Origin: Rhodoferax_B sp049316285
Lineage (GTDB): Bacteria; Pseudomonadota; Gammaproteobacteria; Burkholderiales; Burkholderiaceae_C
DNA: 64,000 nt
Reading direction: 5' to 3'
NCBI RefSeq assembly: GCF_049316285.1
Contig: NZ_JBMOXA010000003.1
Coordinates: 1-64,000 of the forward strand
The translations under genes and the position numbers were made by a program. Shown here piece after piece: positions 6,449-14,728 of the stretch. The notes beneath the pieces are model-generated. The model saw only the letters and a program-made list of their open reading frames with translations. It was not told the DNA's origin and searched no databases. Positions within the stretch are counted from its first letter, which is position 1, and each line of letters begins with the position of its first letter.

Positions 6449-8627
6449 AACTCACGCGAAATCCGATGCGAAAAGTTCGTGGAGCCCCAGAAAAAAGATA
6501 AATGTGGCCGAACTGGGTCGGCGACTCCTGGAAGTAGTTCTTGTCGAACAGGTTGTCCACGCCCAGCGTCCAGGTGGTGTTGCTGGCGCCCAGCTTGGTG
6601 TTGTAGCGCAGCGTGGCGTCGACGCGGGTCCAGGCGCCGAGCATGATGGACTCGTCGGCCGTCACCGCGCGTTGGCCTTCGTGCGACAGCAGGCCTTCGA
6701 TCTGCATGCCGGGCACTGTGCTCAGGTTATAGGCCACACGGGCGCGCAGGGCCCAGTCGGGCACGTTGGTGGGGCGCTTGCCGTTGTTCTGCGGCTCTAG
6801 CGTGCTGCCTTCGCGGCGCGCGTGCAGCAGTGTGGCGCTGCCGTCTATGGCCCAGGGGCCGTTGCGCCATTGGCTGCTGGCTTCGAGGCCGCGGTGCACG
6901 GCATCACCGTCATAACCAACAAGGCAATCCACGATGAAGAGACGTGTGCAAGCGTCAACGTTCGAGATCGGGCGCTTGATCTGGAAAGCGGCCAGTTGCC
7001 AACCCAGGTTCTCGCTGCCGCCCTTGACGCCCACCTCAAACTGCTTGGACTTGGCTGCTGGCAAAGCTTGACCTGCGTTGCTGAATCCAATGGCGGGATT
7101 GTTCGGCATCACACTCGATTCCAGACCTTCGCCGTAACTGGCATAAACCACGGCCGCGTTTGGCAGCTTGTAGCTGGCCGCCAGCCACGGTGTGTTCAGG
7201 CTGTCGCTGTAGCTGGTGGGGTTGCTGCCATCGGTGAGTGCGCTGTCGCGTTGCAGGCGCGTGTGGCGCAGGCCGACCCAGGTGGTGAACTCGGGCGTCC
7301 AGTGGATGGCGTCCTGCAACGCAAACTCCAGGCTGCGTTCGTCGCGGTTGGTGTTGCCTACAAACAGTGACGGGTCTGCGGGCAACATGGTTTGGCCGTC
7401 TATGCTGCCGATGCCAACCCAGTTGTAGGCGTACTCCTCAAAGCGGTTGCGCACGCGGCTGCTGGTCAGGCCTATGCCCAGATCGTGCTTCACGCTGCCC
7501 GTCGCCACATTGCCTTGCAGGCGCAGGTTGGCGCCGGTCTGGGTGCGGCGCTCGTTTTCGCTGCGGAAGTCGTACATGTCGAAGGTGCCATCGCTGCAGA
7601 AGCGGTCGTACACGCCCTCGGCGCTGCAGCCAAAGGGGTAGGCCAGGCGGTCGTCGGTCTTCAGTTTTTGCTGGCCCACTTGTGCCGACCAGCGCCAGTC
7701 GGTGTTGATGGCTTGCTGCAGGCGCACGCTGCCGGTGAACGCGTCGAACACCGAGGGTTGTGACCACGGCTGGTTGTTCAGGTTCAGGCGCGGGTTGGGC
7801 TGCGGCGGCAACTGGTTGCCGATGACGCTGGTGCCGGCCACGCTGGGTTGTGACTTGTGGCTGTTTTCCAGCTCCACTTCGAGCACCGTGTCGCGTGTCA
7901 GGCGCCAGTCTGCGGCCAGGGCGAAGAGGTTGCGGCTGCCGTCGACGTGGTAGGTTTCGGGGCGCAGCTTTTCAGCGGCCACGTTGAGGCGGTAGCCAAA
8001 CTGGCGTTCGGCGCCGAAGCGGCCGCCCAGGTCGATGGCGGTGAGCAGGCTGCCGCGGCCGGTCCATTCGACATTGATTTCACGCAGGTTGTGTTCGGTC
8101 GGGCGTTTGACCACGTAGTTCACCAGGCCGCCGGGTGCGCTGGTGCTGGCCTGTATGCCGCTGGTGCCCTTCAGGATTTCGATGCGCTCCTTGTTCTCCA
8201 GCGGGATGGAGGTTTCGGCGCTGATGGACAAGCCCTCACGGCGGTAGTTGAAGCGGTTGTCGAGCGTGAAGCCGCGCACGCTCAGGAAGTCCCAGTAGCC
8301 GGGCGAGTTGTAGGCATCGGCCACCGAGGCGTCGAACTGCGTCAGGTCGGCGAGGCGGCGTGCGCCCACGTTCTGCAACGCGGTGTGGTCGACCACGGTG
8401 ACGGACAGCGGCACTTCACGCAGCGGCACGTCGCCAAAGCCGGTGACGTCGGCCATGGGGGCAGCGGTTTGCTCGTTGACGGTGATGGTGCTGAGCGTGG
8501 CGTTCTCAGGGGTCTGGGCGTGCGCCGTGAATGCTACGAATACAGAAGCGGCTGCCGCAATGCTGGAGCGCTTGAGGGGCCAGTTTGGCTTGAAAGATGA
8601 TGTGCAACTATGTTTGCGATGTGCCAT
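6444..8627 (-). CDS. TonB-dependent outer-membrane receptor, TPP-riboswitch controlled (predicted thiamine or precursor uptake)
   Basis: 727 residues. An N-terminal signal peptide ends near AFTAHAQ (about residue 38). The plug domain follows (VPLSVTVVDHTALQNVGARR, then SVRGFTLDNRFNYRREGL and the GxxGLVNYVVKRP segment), then a beta-barrel ending in TFRIGFRVSL. By sequence it groups with the 'TonB-dependent siderophore receptor' family (FhuE/FpvA-like). Its leader contains a TPP riboswitch about 100 bases upstream, which argues that the ligand is thiamine or a thiamine-related compound rather than a ferric siderophore. It lies just after thiE on the same strand. TPP-controlled TonB receptors have been predicted in other bacteria by comparative genomics; the substrate here is inferred. 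Confidence 0.88.
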   Translation of the reverse strand: MAHRKHSCTSSFKPNWPLKRSSIAAAASVFVAFTAHAQTPENATLSTITVNEQTAAPMADVTGFGDVPLREVPLSVTVVDHTALQNVGARRLADLTQFDASVADAYNSPGYWDFLSVRGFTLDNRFNYRREGLSISAETSIPLENKERIEILKGTSGIQASTSAPGGLVNYVVKRPTEHNLREINVEWTGRGSLLTAIDLGGRFGAERQFGYRLNVAAEKLRPETYHVDGSRNLFALAADWRLTRDTVLEVELENSHKSQPSVAGTSVIGNQLPPQPNPRLNLNNQPWSQPSVFDAFTGSVRLQQAINTDWRWSAQVGQQKLKTDDRLAYPFGCSAEGVYDRFCSDGTFDMYDFRSENERRTQTGANLRLQGNVATGSVKHDLGIGLTSSRVRNRFEEYAYNWVGIGSIDGQTMLPADPSLFVGNTNRDERSLEFALQDAIHWTPEFTTWVGLRHTRLQRDSALTDGSNPTSYSDSLNTPWLAASYKLPNAAVVYASYGEGLESSVMPNNPAIGFSNAGQALPAAKSKQFEVGVKGGSENLGWQLAAFQIKRPISNVDACTRLFIVDCLVGYDGDAVHRGLEASSQWRNGPWAIDGSATLLHARREGSTLEPQNNGKRPTNVPDWALRARVAYNLSTVPGMQIEGLLSHEGQRAVTADESIMLGAWTRVDATLRYNTKLGASNTTWTLGVDNLFDKNYFQESPTQFGHIYLFSGAPRTFRIGFRVSL

Positions 8628-8727
8628 GGTGAAAACAGCAGCTTCGCGGGAGCCTCAAGGGTCTGGATCTGCCGTGTGAGAGGGCGCACAGCTGTTTGGC
8701 GATGTGCGCGCGGCGAGACTTCTTGCA

Positions 8728-8812
8728 TGCTTCCCTGCGCGAGGATTACCTCAATCAGGTTCGAAGGGACTTTCTCAGTCGTCCGGCCCTGGCCGGTCCA
8801 ACACCCCTAGCG
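8728..8812 (-). promoter_or_regulatory. TPP riboswitch (THI element) upstream of the TonB receptor
   Basis: On the minus strand the conserved order is present: GGGGTG, CTGAGA, the P3/P2 segment ending GAACCTGAT, GGTAAT and CGCAGGGAAG. Bases 8730-8781 match the riboswitch upstream of the permease (14476-14527) with a single difference. Between it and the receptor start is a GCGCACA/TGTGCGC hairpin that could be part of the expression platform. Confidence 0.92.
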
Positions 8813-8887
8813 GTGCTTCGCCCTGGAGCGAAGTTGCGGCCGATTTTACGCGGCCTTTGCATTCGTTTACCGGCTATCCATCAGCGG

Positions 8888-9796
8888 TCAACCGCCAGCC
8901 AGGATCTGCTTGAGTTCAGCCACAGCCAATTCCGGATTCGGCGCCTGCACCAAGGCGCGCACCACGGCCACCGAGCCCACGCCGCTGGCCGCCACGGCAG
9001 GCATCTGCGCCGCGTCTATGCCGCCAATGGCCACCAGCGGCATGCCGCGCAGCAAGCGGGCATAAGCGTAAAGACGGCCCAGGCCTTGTGGCGCGGTGGC
9101 CATCTTTTTCAGCGTGGTGGGGAACACCGCGCCCATGGCGATATAGCTCGGGCTCACGGCATCGGCGCGCAGCATCTCGGCGTAACCATGGGTGCTGACG
9201 CCCAGGCGAATGCCGGAGGCGCGAATCGTCTCCAGCTCGGCCGGTTGCAGCGCATCCAGATCTTCCTGGCCCAGGTGCACGCCATAGGCTCCGGCGTTGA
9301 TGGCGGCGCGCCAGTGGTCGTTGATGAACAGCAGGCTGCCGGTGTCCTGCACGGCGGCAACGGCCGCATGCACCTCGCGCACGATGGCGGCCTGGTCATC
9401 CGACTTGAAGCGCAACTGCACCGTGGGCACGCCGGCGCGCGCCATGCGGCCTACCCAGGCGGCATCGGGCAACACGGCGTACAGGCCCAGGCGATCGGGG
9501 CAGGGCGCGAAGGTATTGGCGCGCGGGCGTGGCGCCAGGCCAAAATCGGCGCGCGTATCGGGCCAGGCCGTGGCATCAAACTGCCCCGTGCGCACACTCT
9601 GCGCCTGCCAGGCCAGCGCCAGGCATTCGGCATCGATTGGTATGAAGCCAAGGCGCAGGCAGCCGAGTTTGGCGGCTTGGTAATTGACGTCGGCGCGGCT
9701 GAATTCTGGAGCGCTGTCCAGCGCTTCTGCCGTGGGCAGGAAGGTGGCGCGGTGCGCGTCGAAGATGGCTTGCGCCTGTGTTTCTATGGTGGGCAT
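8888..9796 (-). CDS. thiE: Thiamine phosphate synthase with N-terminal extension
   Basis: 302 residues from the ATG at 9796. ThiE condenses HMP-pyrophosphate with thiazole phosphate carboxylate in the cytoplasm. The TIM-barrel part starts about residue 105 (LGLYAVLPD) and shows the family blocks VQLRFK, LFINDHWRAAI, GVHLGQEDL, GVSTHG and AIGGID. The roughly 100 residues before it (IETQAQAIFDAHRATF...) are extra relative to the usual 200-220-residue enzyme. The gene is last in thiO-thiS-thiG-thiE, separated from thiG by 7 bases, so it is under the thiO-leader TPP riboswitch. Confidence 0.9.
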   Translation of the reverse strand: MPTIETQAQAIFDAHRATFLPTAEALDSAPEFSRADVNYQAAKLGCLRLGFIPIDAECLALAWQAQSVRTGQFDATAWPDTRADFGLAPRPRANTFAPCPDRLGLYAVLPDAAWVGRMARAGVPTVQLRFKSDDQAAIVREVHAAVAAVQDTGSLLFINDHWRAAINAGAYGVHLGQEDLDALQPAELETIRASGIRLGVSTHGYAEMLRADAVSPSYIAMGAVFPTTLKKMATAPQGLGRLYAYARLLRGMPLVAIGGIDAAQMPAVAASGVGSVAVVRALVQAPNPELAVAELKQILAGG

Positions 9797-9803
9797 GGGG
9801 CGC

Positions 9804-10631
9804 TCAGGATTGATGCCAGAAGGGTGTGCCGAGCACGGGGGTGCTGGGCTGGGCGGCGTGTTGTTCGGCCATGGCGCCGCTCTGGTAGGCGGCGCGGCCT
9901 GCGTCCACCGCATCGGCAAACGCGCCGGCCATACGCACCGGGTCTTGCGACAAGGCCACGGCGGTGTTGAGTAGCACGGCGTCGAAACCCCACTCCATCA
10001 CCTGGCAGGCATGTGAGGGACGGCCCAGGCCGGCGTCCACAATCAAGGGCACGCTGAGCCGCTCGCGCAGCACCTGCAGCGCATAGGGGTTGACCGGGCC
10101 TTTGCCTGTGCCTATGGGCGCGGCCCAGGGCATGACGGCCTGGCAGCCCACGTCGACCAGGCGTTGGCACAACACCAGATCTTCGGTGCAGTAGGGCAGC
10201 ACCTTGAAGCCGTCTTTGATCAGCGTGCCGGCGGTTTGCACCAGGTTCAAGGTGTCAGGTTGCAGGGTGTAGTCGTCGCCAATCAGTTCGAGCTTGATCC
10301 AGTCGGTGGCAAACACTTCGCGCGCCATGTGGGCCGTGGTGATGGCCTCTTGCGGGCTGTGGCAACCGGCGGTGTTGGGCAGCACCGGCACGCCCAACTG
10401 GCGCAGCAAGGCCCAGAAACCGTTGCCAGTGTCAGCGGCGCCCGTGCCTTCATGGTGGCCGGGCTTGAGGTTTTGCCGGCGCAGCGAGGCCGTCACCATG
10501 GCGGGCTTGGCGCGGCGAATGGCGGCTTCCATCACGGCCGGTGACGGGTAGCGCGCCGTGCCCAGCAGCAGGCGGCTGGTGAAGGTTTCGCCGTAGAGCG
10601 AAAGGGTGTCGGGTTTGGTTGGTGTGGACAT
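9804..10631 (-). CDS. thiG: Thiazole synthase
   Basis: 275 residues. ThiG builds thiazole phosphate from deoxyxylulose phosphate, dehydroglycine and ThiS thiocarboxylate. Family segments are present: SRLLLGTARYPSP at the start, WIKLELIGDD with the Schiff-base Lys, VLPYCTEDLVLCQRL, MPWAAPIGTGKGPVNP and VIVDAGLGRPSHA-like text (PLIVDAGLGRPSHACQVMEW). It begins 2 bases after the thiS stop. The C-terminal 25 residues (MAEQHAAQPSTP...) look like a nonconserved tail. Confidence 0.96.
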   Translation of the reverse strand: MSTPTKPDTLSLYGETFTSRLLLGTARYPSPAVMEAAIRRAKPAMVTASLRRQNLKPGHHEGTGAADTGNGFWALLRQLGVPVLPNTAGCHSPQEAITTAHMAREVFATDWIKLELIGDDYTLQPDTLNLVQTAGTLIKDGFKVLPYCTEDLVLCQRLVDVGCQAVMPWAAPIGTGKGPVNPYALQVLRERLSVPLIVDAGLGRPSHACQVMEWGFDAVLLNTAVALSQDPVRMAGAFADAVDAGRAAYQSGAMAEQHAAQPSTPVLGTPFWHQS

Positions 10632-10633
10632 GT

Positions 10634-10831
10634 TCAGCCTCCGGTCACCGGGTGGATGATTTCAATCTTGTCGCCGTCTTGCAGCAGCGTCTGCGCGAGT
10701 TTGGCGCCGGGCACAAACTGCAGGTTGACGGCTGTGGCAAACGGCGGGCGCGCGCCTATGGCCTCGGCGGCTTGGGCCAGCGTGGCGCCATCGGGCAACT
10801 GGTGGGGTTGTTGGTTGATCAGGACGTTCAT
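10634..10831 (-). CDS. thiS: Sulfur carrier protein ThiS
   Basis: 65 residues, ubiquitin-like, ending in the diagnostic Gly-Gly that is activated as a thiocarboxylate. It starts MNVLINQQPHQLPDG, has LAQAAEAIG and ends EIIHPVTGG. The ATG at 10831 overlaps the thiO stop (ATGA), and thiG follows after 2 bases, so the three are one translationally linked unit. A longer upstream reading in the same frame is only a thiO shadow. Confidence 0.95.
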   Translation of the reverse strand: MNVLINQQPHQLPDGATLAQAAEAIGARPPFATAVNLQFVPGAKLAQTLLQDGDKIEIIHPVTGG

Positions 10832-11931
10832 GGTGTGGCGGGCAGTGCCATGGGGTTGAGCCCAAAGCTTTCGGCGAGTGTGCTGTGGCCGGTCGACACC
10901 AGTTCCAGCGCCGCGTCCAGCATGGCGGGTGCGATCATGAAACCGTGGCGGTACAGGCCGTTGATCTGCAGCGTCTGGGGGCCAAGCTCTCGTAGCGCGG
11001 GCAGGTTGTCCGGCAGGGCCGGGCGGCATTGGGTGGCGATCTCCAGAATGCGTGCTTCGGCAAAACCGCTGTGCACGGCGTAGGCGGCGCTCAGCAGTTC
11101 GAGTGTGGAGCGCACGCTGGCGGGCGAGAGGTCGTCGCTTTCAATCTCGGTGGCACCAATCACAAACACACCTTCGGGTTTGGGGGCGATGTACAGCGGG
11201 TAGCGCGGGTGCACCAGGCGTGTGGGGCGGCTCAACTGCACGTCGGGTGCGTGCACGCGCACCACCTCGCCCCGCACGCCACGCAGGGCGCTCCACTGCG
11301 GACGCGCGCCCAGGCCACGGCAGTCGAACAGCCAATCGAAACCGTCTTTTAAATCCTCCGGCGCGCGTGGGCTGTTCCAGTGGATGTCTACGCCCAACGC
11401 GACCAAGGCCTGGCCCAGCGCGGCCAGCAGTGCGCGGTTGTCGAGCTGGCCTTCTTCGGGCAGGTAGATGCCTTGGGCAAAACGATCGCCCAACGTGGGC
11501 TCCAGCGCGGCAATGCCTGCAGCATCCAACCGCTGCGGTGCAGGCAACGCGGGCATGTTGCGCTGGTTGCTCACCAGTTGCTGGCCCAGGCGCGTGGCCT
11601 CGGCGGCGTCTTGCCGGTGCCAGACGATCAAGGTGCCGGCTTGCTGCAAGAAAACGGGTGGGGCGTAAGCTGCAAGCTCGGCCACCAGTTCGGGCCAGCG
11701 GCCCAGCGCGTAGCGGCCCATTTGCACCACGCTGGGCTCGGTAACGGCCGACTCGGCCAGCGGCGCCAGCATGGCGGCGGCCACGCGTGCGGCGGCGTTT
11801 TCGGCACCCGGGCCGGCGGCATCGAAGATCGACACGCGGCAGCCCTGGCGTGCCAGCGCAAACGCCAGCAGGCGGCCCATGAGGCCGGCGCCCAGGATGG
11901 CGACGTGGCTGGAAGGGGTGAGGAGGTTCAT
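10828..11931 (-). CDS. thiO: Glycine oxidase ThiO (FAD-dependent)
   Basis: 367 residues from ATG 11931. It oxidises glycine to dehydroglycine (iminoglycine) for the thiazole ring. A dinucleotide-binding VAILGAGLMGRLLAFALAR is at residues 9-27, followed by DAO-family segments (AARVAAAMLAPLAE, FDWLFDCRGLGA, VHPRYPLYIAPKPEGVFVIG, GLYRHGFMIAPAM). The frame stays open upstream to 12132, but that stretch is the TPP riboswitch leader, so the internal ATG is used. It is first in the thiO-S-G-E operon. Confidence 0.94.
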   Translation of the reverse strand: MNLLTPSSHVAILGAGLMGRLLAFALARQGCRVSIFDAAGPGAENAAARVAAAMLAPLAESAVTEPSVVQMGRYALGRWPELVAELAAYAPPVFLQQAGTLIVWHRQDAAEATRLGQQLVSNQRNMPALPAPQRLDAAGIAALEPTLGDRFAQGIYLPEEGQLDNRALLAALGQALVALGVDIHWNSPRAPEDLKDGFDWLFDCRGLGARPQWSALRGVRGEVVRVHAPDVQLSRPTRLVHPRYPLYIAPKPEGVFVIGATEIESDDLSPASVRSTLELLSAAYAVHSGFAEARILEIATQCRPALPDNLPALRELGPQTLQINGLYRHGFMIAPAMLDAALELVSTGHSTLAESFGLNPMALPATP

Positions 11932-11993
11932 GCGTCCAACAGTGGGTTCAGTTGGACAAAACGGGGCGCGCAGTCGCGGGCGCCAGGCATTTG

Positions 11994-12116
11994 AAACTCC
12001 CCACGCCAGCATGATCTGGATCGGGTCGCAAGCGTTTGCTTTGCCGGCTGTTGAAGAGGCAAGATGTACGCTTAGGGTTTTTCTCAGCCCTGCCATCGCA
12101 GCAAGACACCCCTGTT
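11994..12116 (-). promoter_or_regulatory. TPP riboswitch upstream of thiO-thiS-thiG-thiE
   Basis: On the minus strand: AGGGGTG (from about 12116), GGCTGAGA, ACCCT, then after a longer P3 region ACCCGATCCAGATCATG and GCTGGCGTGGGGAG. These are the standard THI-box elements, with an enlarged variable arm. It differs clearly from the other two TPP riboswitches in the window. Its 3' end lies about 60 bases before the thiO ATG. Confidence 0.9.
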
Positions 12117-12172
12117 TCATCCGAGGCTGCAATTACAGCACAGCATCTGCCGCGAGCCCCGATAATTTGCCT

Positions 12173-13051
12173 ATGACCCTCTCGTCCACCATCTCTTCTG
12201 CTCAACCATCTTTGCAACGTTACCTGCGTGTGTTGTCGATCGCCGGCTCCGACAGCGGTGGTGGCGCCGGCATACAGGCCGACCTGAAAACCTTCTCGGC
12301 CCTGGGTTGCTACGGCATGACCGCCATCAGCGCACTCACTGCGCAAAACACCCAGGGTGTGAGTGGCATCCATGCTGTGCCGCCGGCTTTTTTGAAGGCG
12401 CAGTTGCAGGCGGTGCTGGACGACATTGGCACCGATGCCGTGAAGATCGGCATGCTGCATGCGCCCGAGGTGGTGGAGGTGGTGGCCTGGGCCATAGACC
12501 ACTATCAGCTGCGCCAGGTGGTGCTCGACCCCGTGATGGTGGCCACCAGCGGCGACCGCCTCATGGCCAGCGAAACCGTGCAGGTATTGGTGCGCGAACT
12601 GTTTCCGCGTGCCACGCTGATCACGCCGAATCTGGACGAGGCCGCGCTGCTGCTGGGCCGGGATGTGCGTGAACTGGCCACGGTGGATGCCTTGGACGAT
12701 GCAGCGTCCGCGCTGCTGGCGCTGGGTGCGCCGGCGGTGTTGCTCAAGGGCGGCCACTTGCCCGGTGACGAAGTGGTCGACGTCTTGGCCTTGCCCGACG
12801 GCACACGCCAACACTTGCACGCGCAGCGCATTGCCACGCCGAATGGCCATGGCACGGGCTGCACCTTGTCGTCGGCCGTCGCCTGTTATCTGGCGCAGCG
12901 CATGCCGCTGCCATTGGCCGTGGGGCGCGCGCGTGAATACATCCTGAACGCCATTGCCGCGGGGGCCAAGGTGCGCACCGGGCGGGGCGCTGGGCCGCTG
13001 AACCACGGTTTCAGCCCGGTGGTCATGCAGACCCGGCCATTGCAGGAGTGA
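12173..13051 (+). CDS. thiD: Hydroxymethylpyrimidine (phosphate) kinase
   Basis: 292 residues. ThiD phosphorylates HMP and HMP-P. Ribokinase-fold motifs are clear: SIAGSDSGGGAGIQADLKT near residue 25, GMTAISALTAQNTQGV, and the catalytic anion-hole block NGHGTGCTLSSAV. The ATG at 12173 is chosen; the open frame extends upstream but only across the thiO leader. It is divergent from thiO and no TPP element is visible in its own short leader. Confidence 0.95.
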   Translation: MTLSSTISSAQPSLQRYLRVLSIAGSDSGGGAGIQADLKTFSALGCYGMTAISALTAQNTQGVSGIHAVPPAFLKAQLQAVLDDIGTDAVKIGMLHAPEVVEVVAWAIDHYQLRQVVLDPVMVATSGDRLMASETVQVLVRELFPRATLITPNLDEAALLLGRDVRELATVDALDDAASALLALGAPAVLLKGGHLPGDEVVDVLALPDGTRQHLHAQRIATPNGHGTGCTLSSAVACYLAQRMPLPLAVGRAREYILNAIAAGAKVRTGRGAGPLNHGFSPVVMQTRPLQE

Positions 13052-13069
13052 CATCACTCTGAACGGTTT

Positions 13070-14368
13070 TTAGGCGACAGAAAGCGCTTTGGCCTGGCTG
13101 CTGCGTGTCAACCAGGCCAGCACAAAGGTGGCGGCCAGCGTGGGCAATGCCGAACCGAACTGCGGCGCCCACTGCGCAAGCAGGTGGTACAGCACAATGC
13201 CTGCAAGCCACAAGCCAGCCGCCAGCACATCGATGCGGCGGGCCGTCAGCGACGGTGTTTCGGCCGTCGCACCCAGCCGTCCCAGGATCACGCCAAACAG
13301 CGGCACAAACACCGAACTCAGCAGCAGCAAAAACGGCTCCAGGCTGTGCATGGGCAGCACCAGCGCCAGGCCTGTGCACAGCACCGCCAGCCACAAGCCC
13401 CAGCGGCGCACGCTCCAGCGCGGCTGCAGGCTGTGGGCGCTGACCGAGGCCGAATACACATCGCCGTAAGCGTTGTCCAACTCGTCGATCAAGATCAGCC
13501 CCAGCGCCAACAAACCACCTTGGGCCAGCAGCAGGGCGGTGACGAGTGACACACCCGGCTCGGCCACCGACACCACCATCACGCCCAGCGCATAACACCA
13601 GATGTTGGCCAGCACATAACCCAGCCAGGTGCCGCCCATGCTGCCGCGCGGGCTACGGCCGTGGCGCGCGTAGTCGGCCACCAGCGGCAACCACGAAACC
13701 GGCATGGCGATCACCAGGTCTAGCGCCGACAACATGCCCATGCTGCCGTCACCGGGGCGCTGCCAGAACGCAGCAAAACCCTTGGCCGCGAGTGCATGCG
13801 CGAACTGCCAGGTCAACCACAGCAGCGACACCAGCACCAGCGGCAAACCAAAGCGGCTGACAAAACCGCGCACCAGCTTGAGCATGGAACCCGCAAGCAG
13901 CGCGGTCAGCACCGCGCCCCAGAGCAGTGTGGTGGCGAGAATGCCCATGGGGCCATCCAGCGGCAGGCCGAACATTTGCTGGCCTATGGCCGCCGTGCCT
14001 TCACGCATCACCACCAGCTCAAACGTGGTCCAGCCTATGAGCTGCACGATGTTCAGCCCCACGGGCAGGCGTGCAAACAGGCTGCCGTAGGTGGCATGCA
14101 TCAGCCCGGCGCTGGAAAGACCCGTGCGGCAGCCGACCCGCGCCGTCCAGGCCAGCAAACCGGCGCCAATCAGCGAGCCGAGCACAATGGCCAGCACCGC
14201 GTCTTGTGTGCCCACGGCCGGCACCAGGTAGGCGCCGATCTGCATCACCAGCAATCCAACGCCCAGGCTGAACCACAACGCGGCCTGGTCGCCCCAGCCG
14301 AAGACACGCGCATCGCTGGGCAGCGGGCTCAAGGCCTGGTTTTGAAAAGATGAAGTCGGCTCGGTCAC
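13070..14368 (-). CDS. cytX: CytX-like NCS1-family permease (predicted hydroxymethylpyrimidine transporter)
   Basis: 432 residues, about 12 hydrophobic segments, with NCS1-type text such as GWGDQAALWFSLGVGLLVMQIGAYLV and ADYARHGRSPRGSMGGTWLGY. The GTG at 14368 is chosen because AGGAG lies 7 bases upstream. A TPP riboswitch precedes it, and thiD, the kinase for HMP, is the convergent neighbour 18 bases away. CytX proteins under TPP control are predicted HMP importers, so the substrate is a family-plus-context inference. Confidence 0.88.
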   Translation of the reverse strand: MTEPTSSFQNQALSPLPSDARVFGWGDQAALWFSLGVGLLVMQIGAYLVPAVGTQDAVLAIVLGSLIGAGLLAWTARVGCRTGLSSAGLMHATYGSLFARLPVGLNIVQLIGWTTFELVVMREGTAAIGQQMFGLPLDGPMGILATTLLWGAVLTALLAGSMLKLVRGFVSRFGLPLVLVSLLWLTWQFAHALAAKGFAAFWQRPGDGSMGMLSALDLVIAMPVSWLPLVADYARHGRSPRGSMGGTWLGYVLANIWCYALGVMVVSVAEPGVSLVTALLLAQGGLLALGLILIDELDNAYGDVYSASVSAHSLQPRWSVRRWGLWLAVLCTGLALVLPMHSLEPFLLLLSSVFVPLFGVILGRLGATAETPSLTARRIDVLAAGLWLAGIVLYHLLAQWAPQFGSALPTLAATFVLAWLTRSSQAKALSVA

Positions 14369-14473
14369 GTTTGCGCTCCTATCGGCAGGGCAGGCAAACC
14401 ACGGCTGAGAACATGGGGCGCCAACACCGAAAACAGAGACACGGCGCACGGCCGGTACTTGGTGTGGCAAACC

Positions 14474-14556
14474 AGCTTCCCTGCGCGAGGATTACCTCAA
14501 TCAGGTTCAAAGGGACTTTCTCAGTCGCCACACGGATCTGCGGCAACACCCCCAGC
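14474..14556 (-). promoter_or_regulatory. TPP riboswitch upstream of the CytX-like permease
   Basis: Minus-strand elements in order: GGGGGTGTT, CTGAGAAAGTCCC, GAACCTGATTGAGGTAAT, CGCAGGGAAG. The 52 bases at 14476-14527 equal those of the TonB-receptor riboswitch except for one position. The permease GTG is about 105 bases downstream. Confidence 0.92.
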
Positions 14557-14728
14557 AAATGCGCCGCAGCTTGTCGAGCGGGCGGCACGAGCGGATTCTA
14601 GCCTGCGGGCCGCAAGGGTTCGCCCGGGCTCCAGCAGGGGGGCGCCCGCTAAAATTTGCGCTCATTCGATCGACAGCCAAAACACTTGGGGCCTGCGGTT
14701 CTGCCGTTGCGCCAGTGAGCCCTATACG

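Noticed and set aside
6444..8627. Calling the receptor a siderophore receptor
   Set aside because: Family resemblance alone supports that, but the TPP riboswitch leader and thi neighbours point elsewhere; no Fur box is visible.
8696..9970. A 424-codon plus-strand frame over thiE and a riboswitch
   Set aside because: It covers the TPP riboswitch and runs opposite thiE, with no ribosome site or domain.
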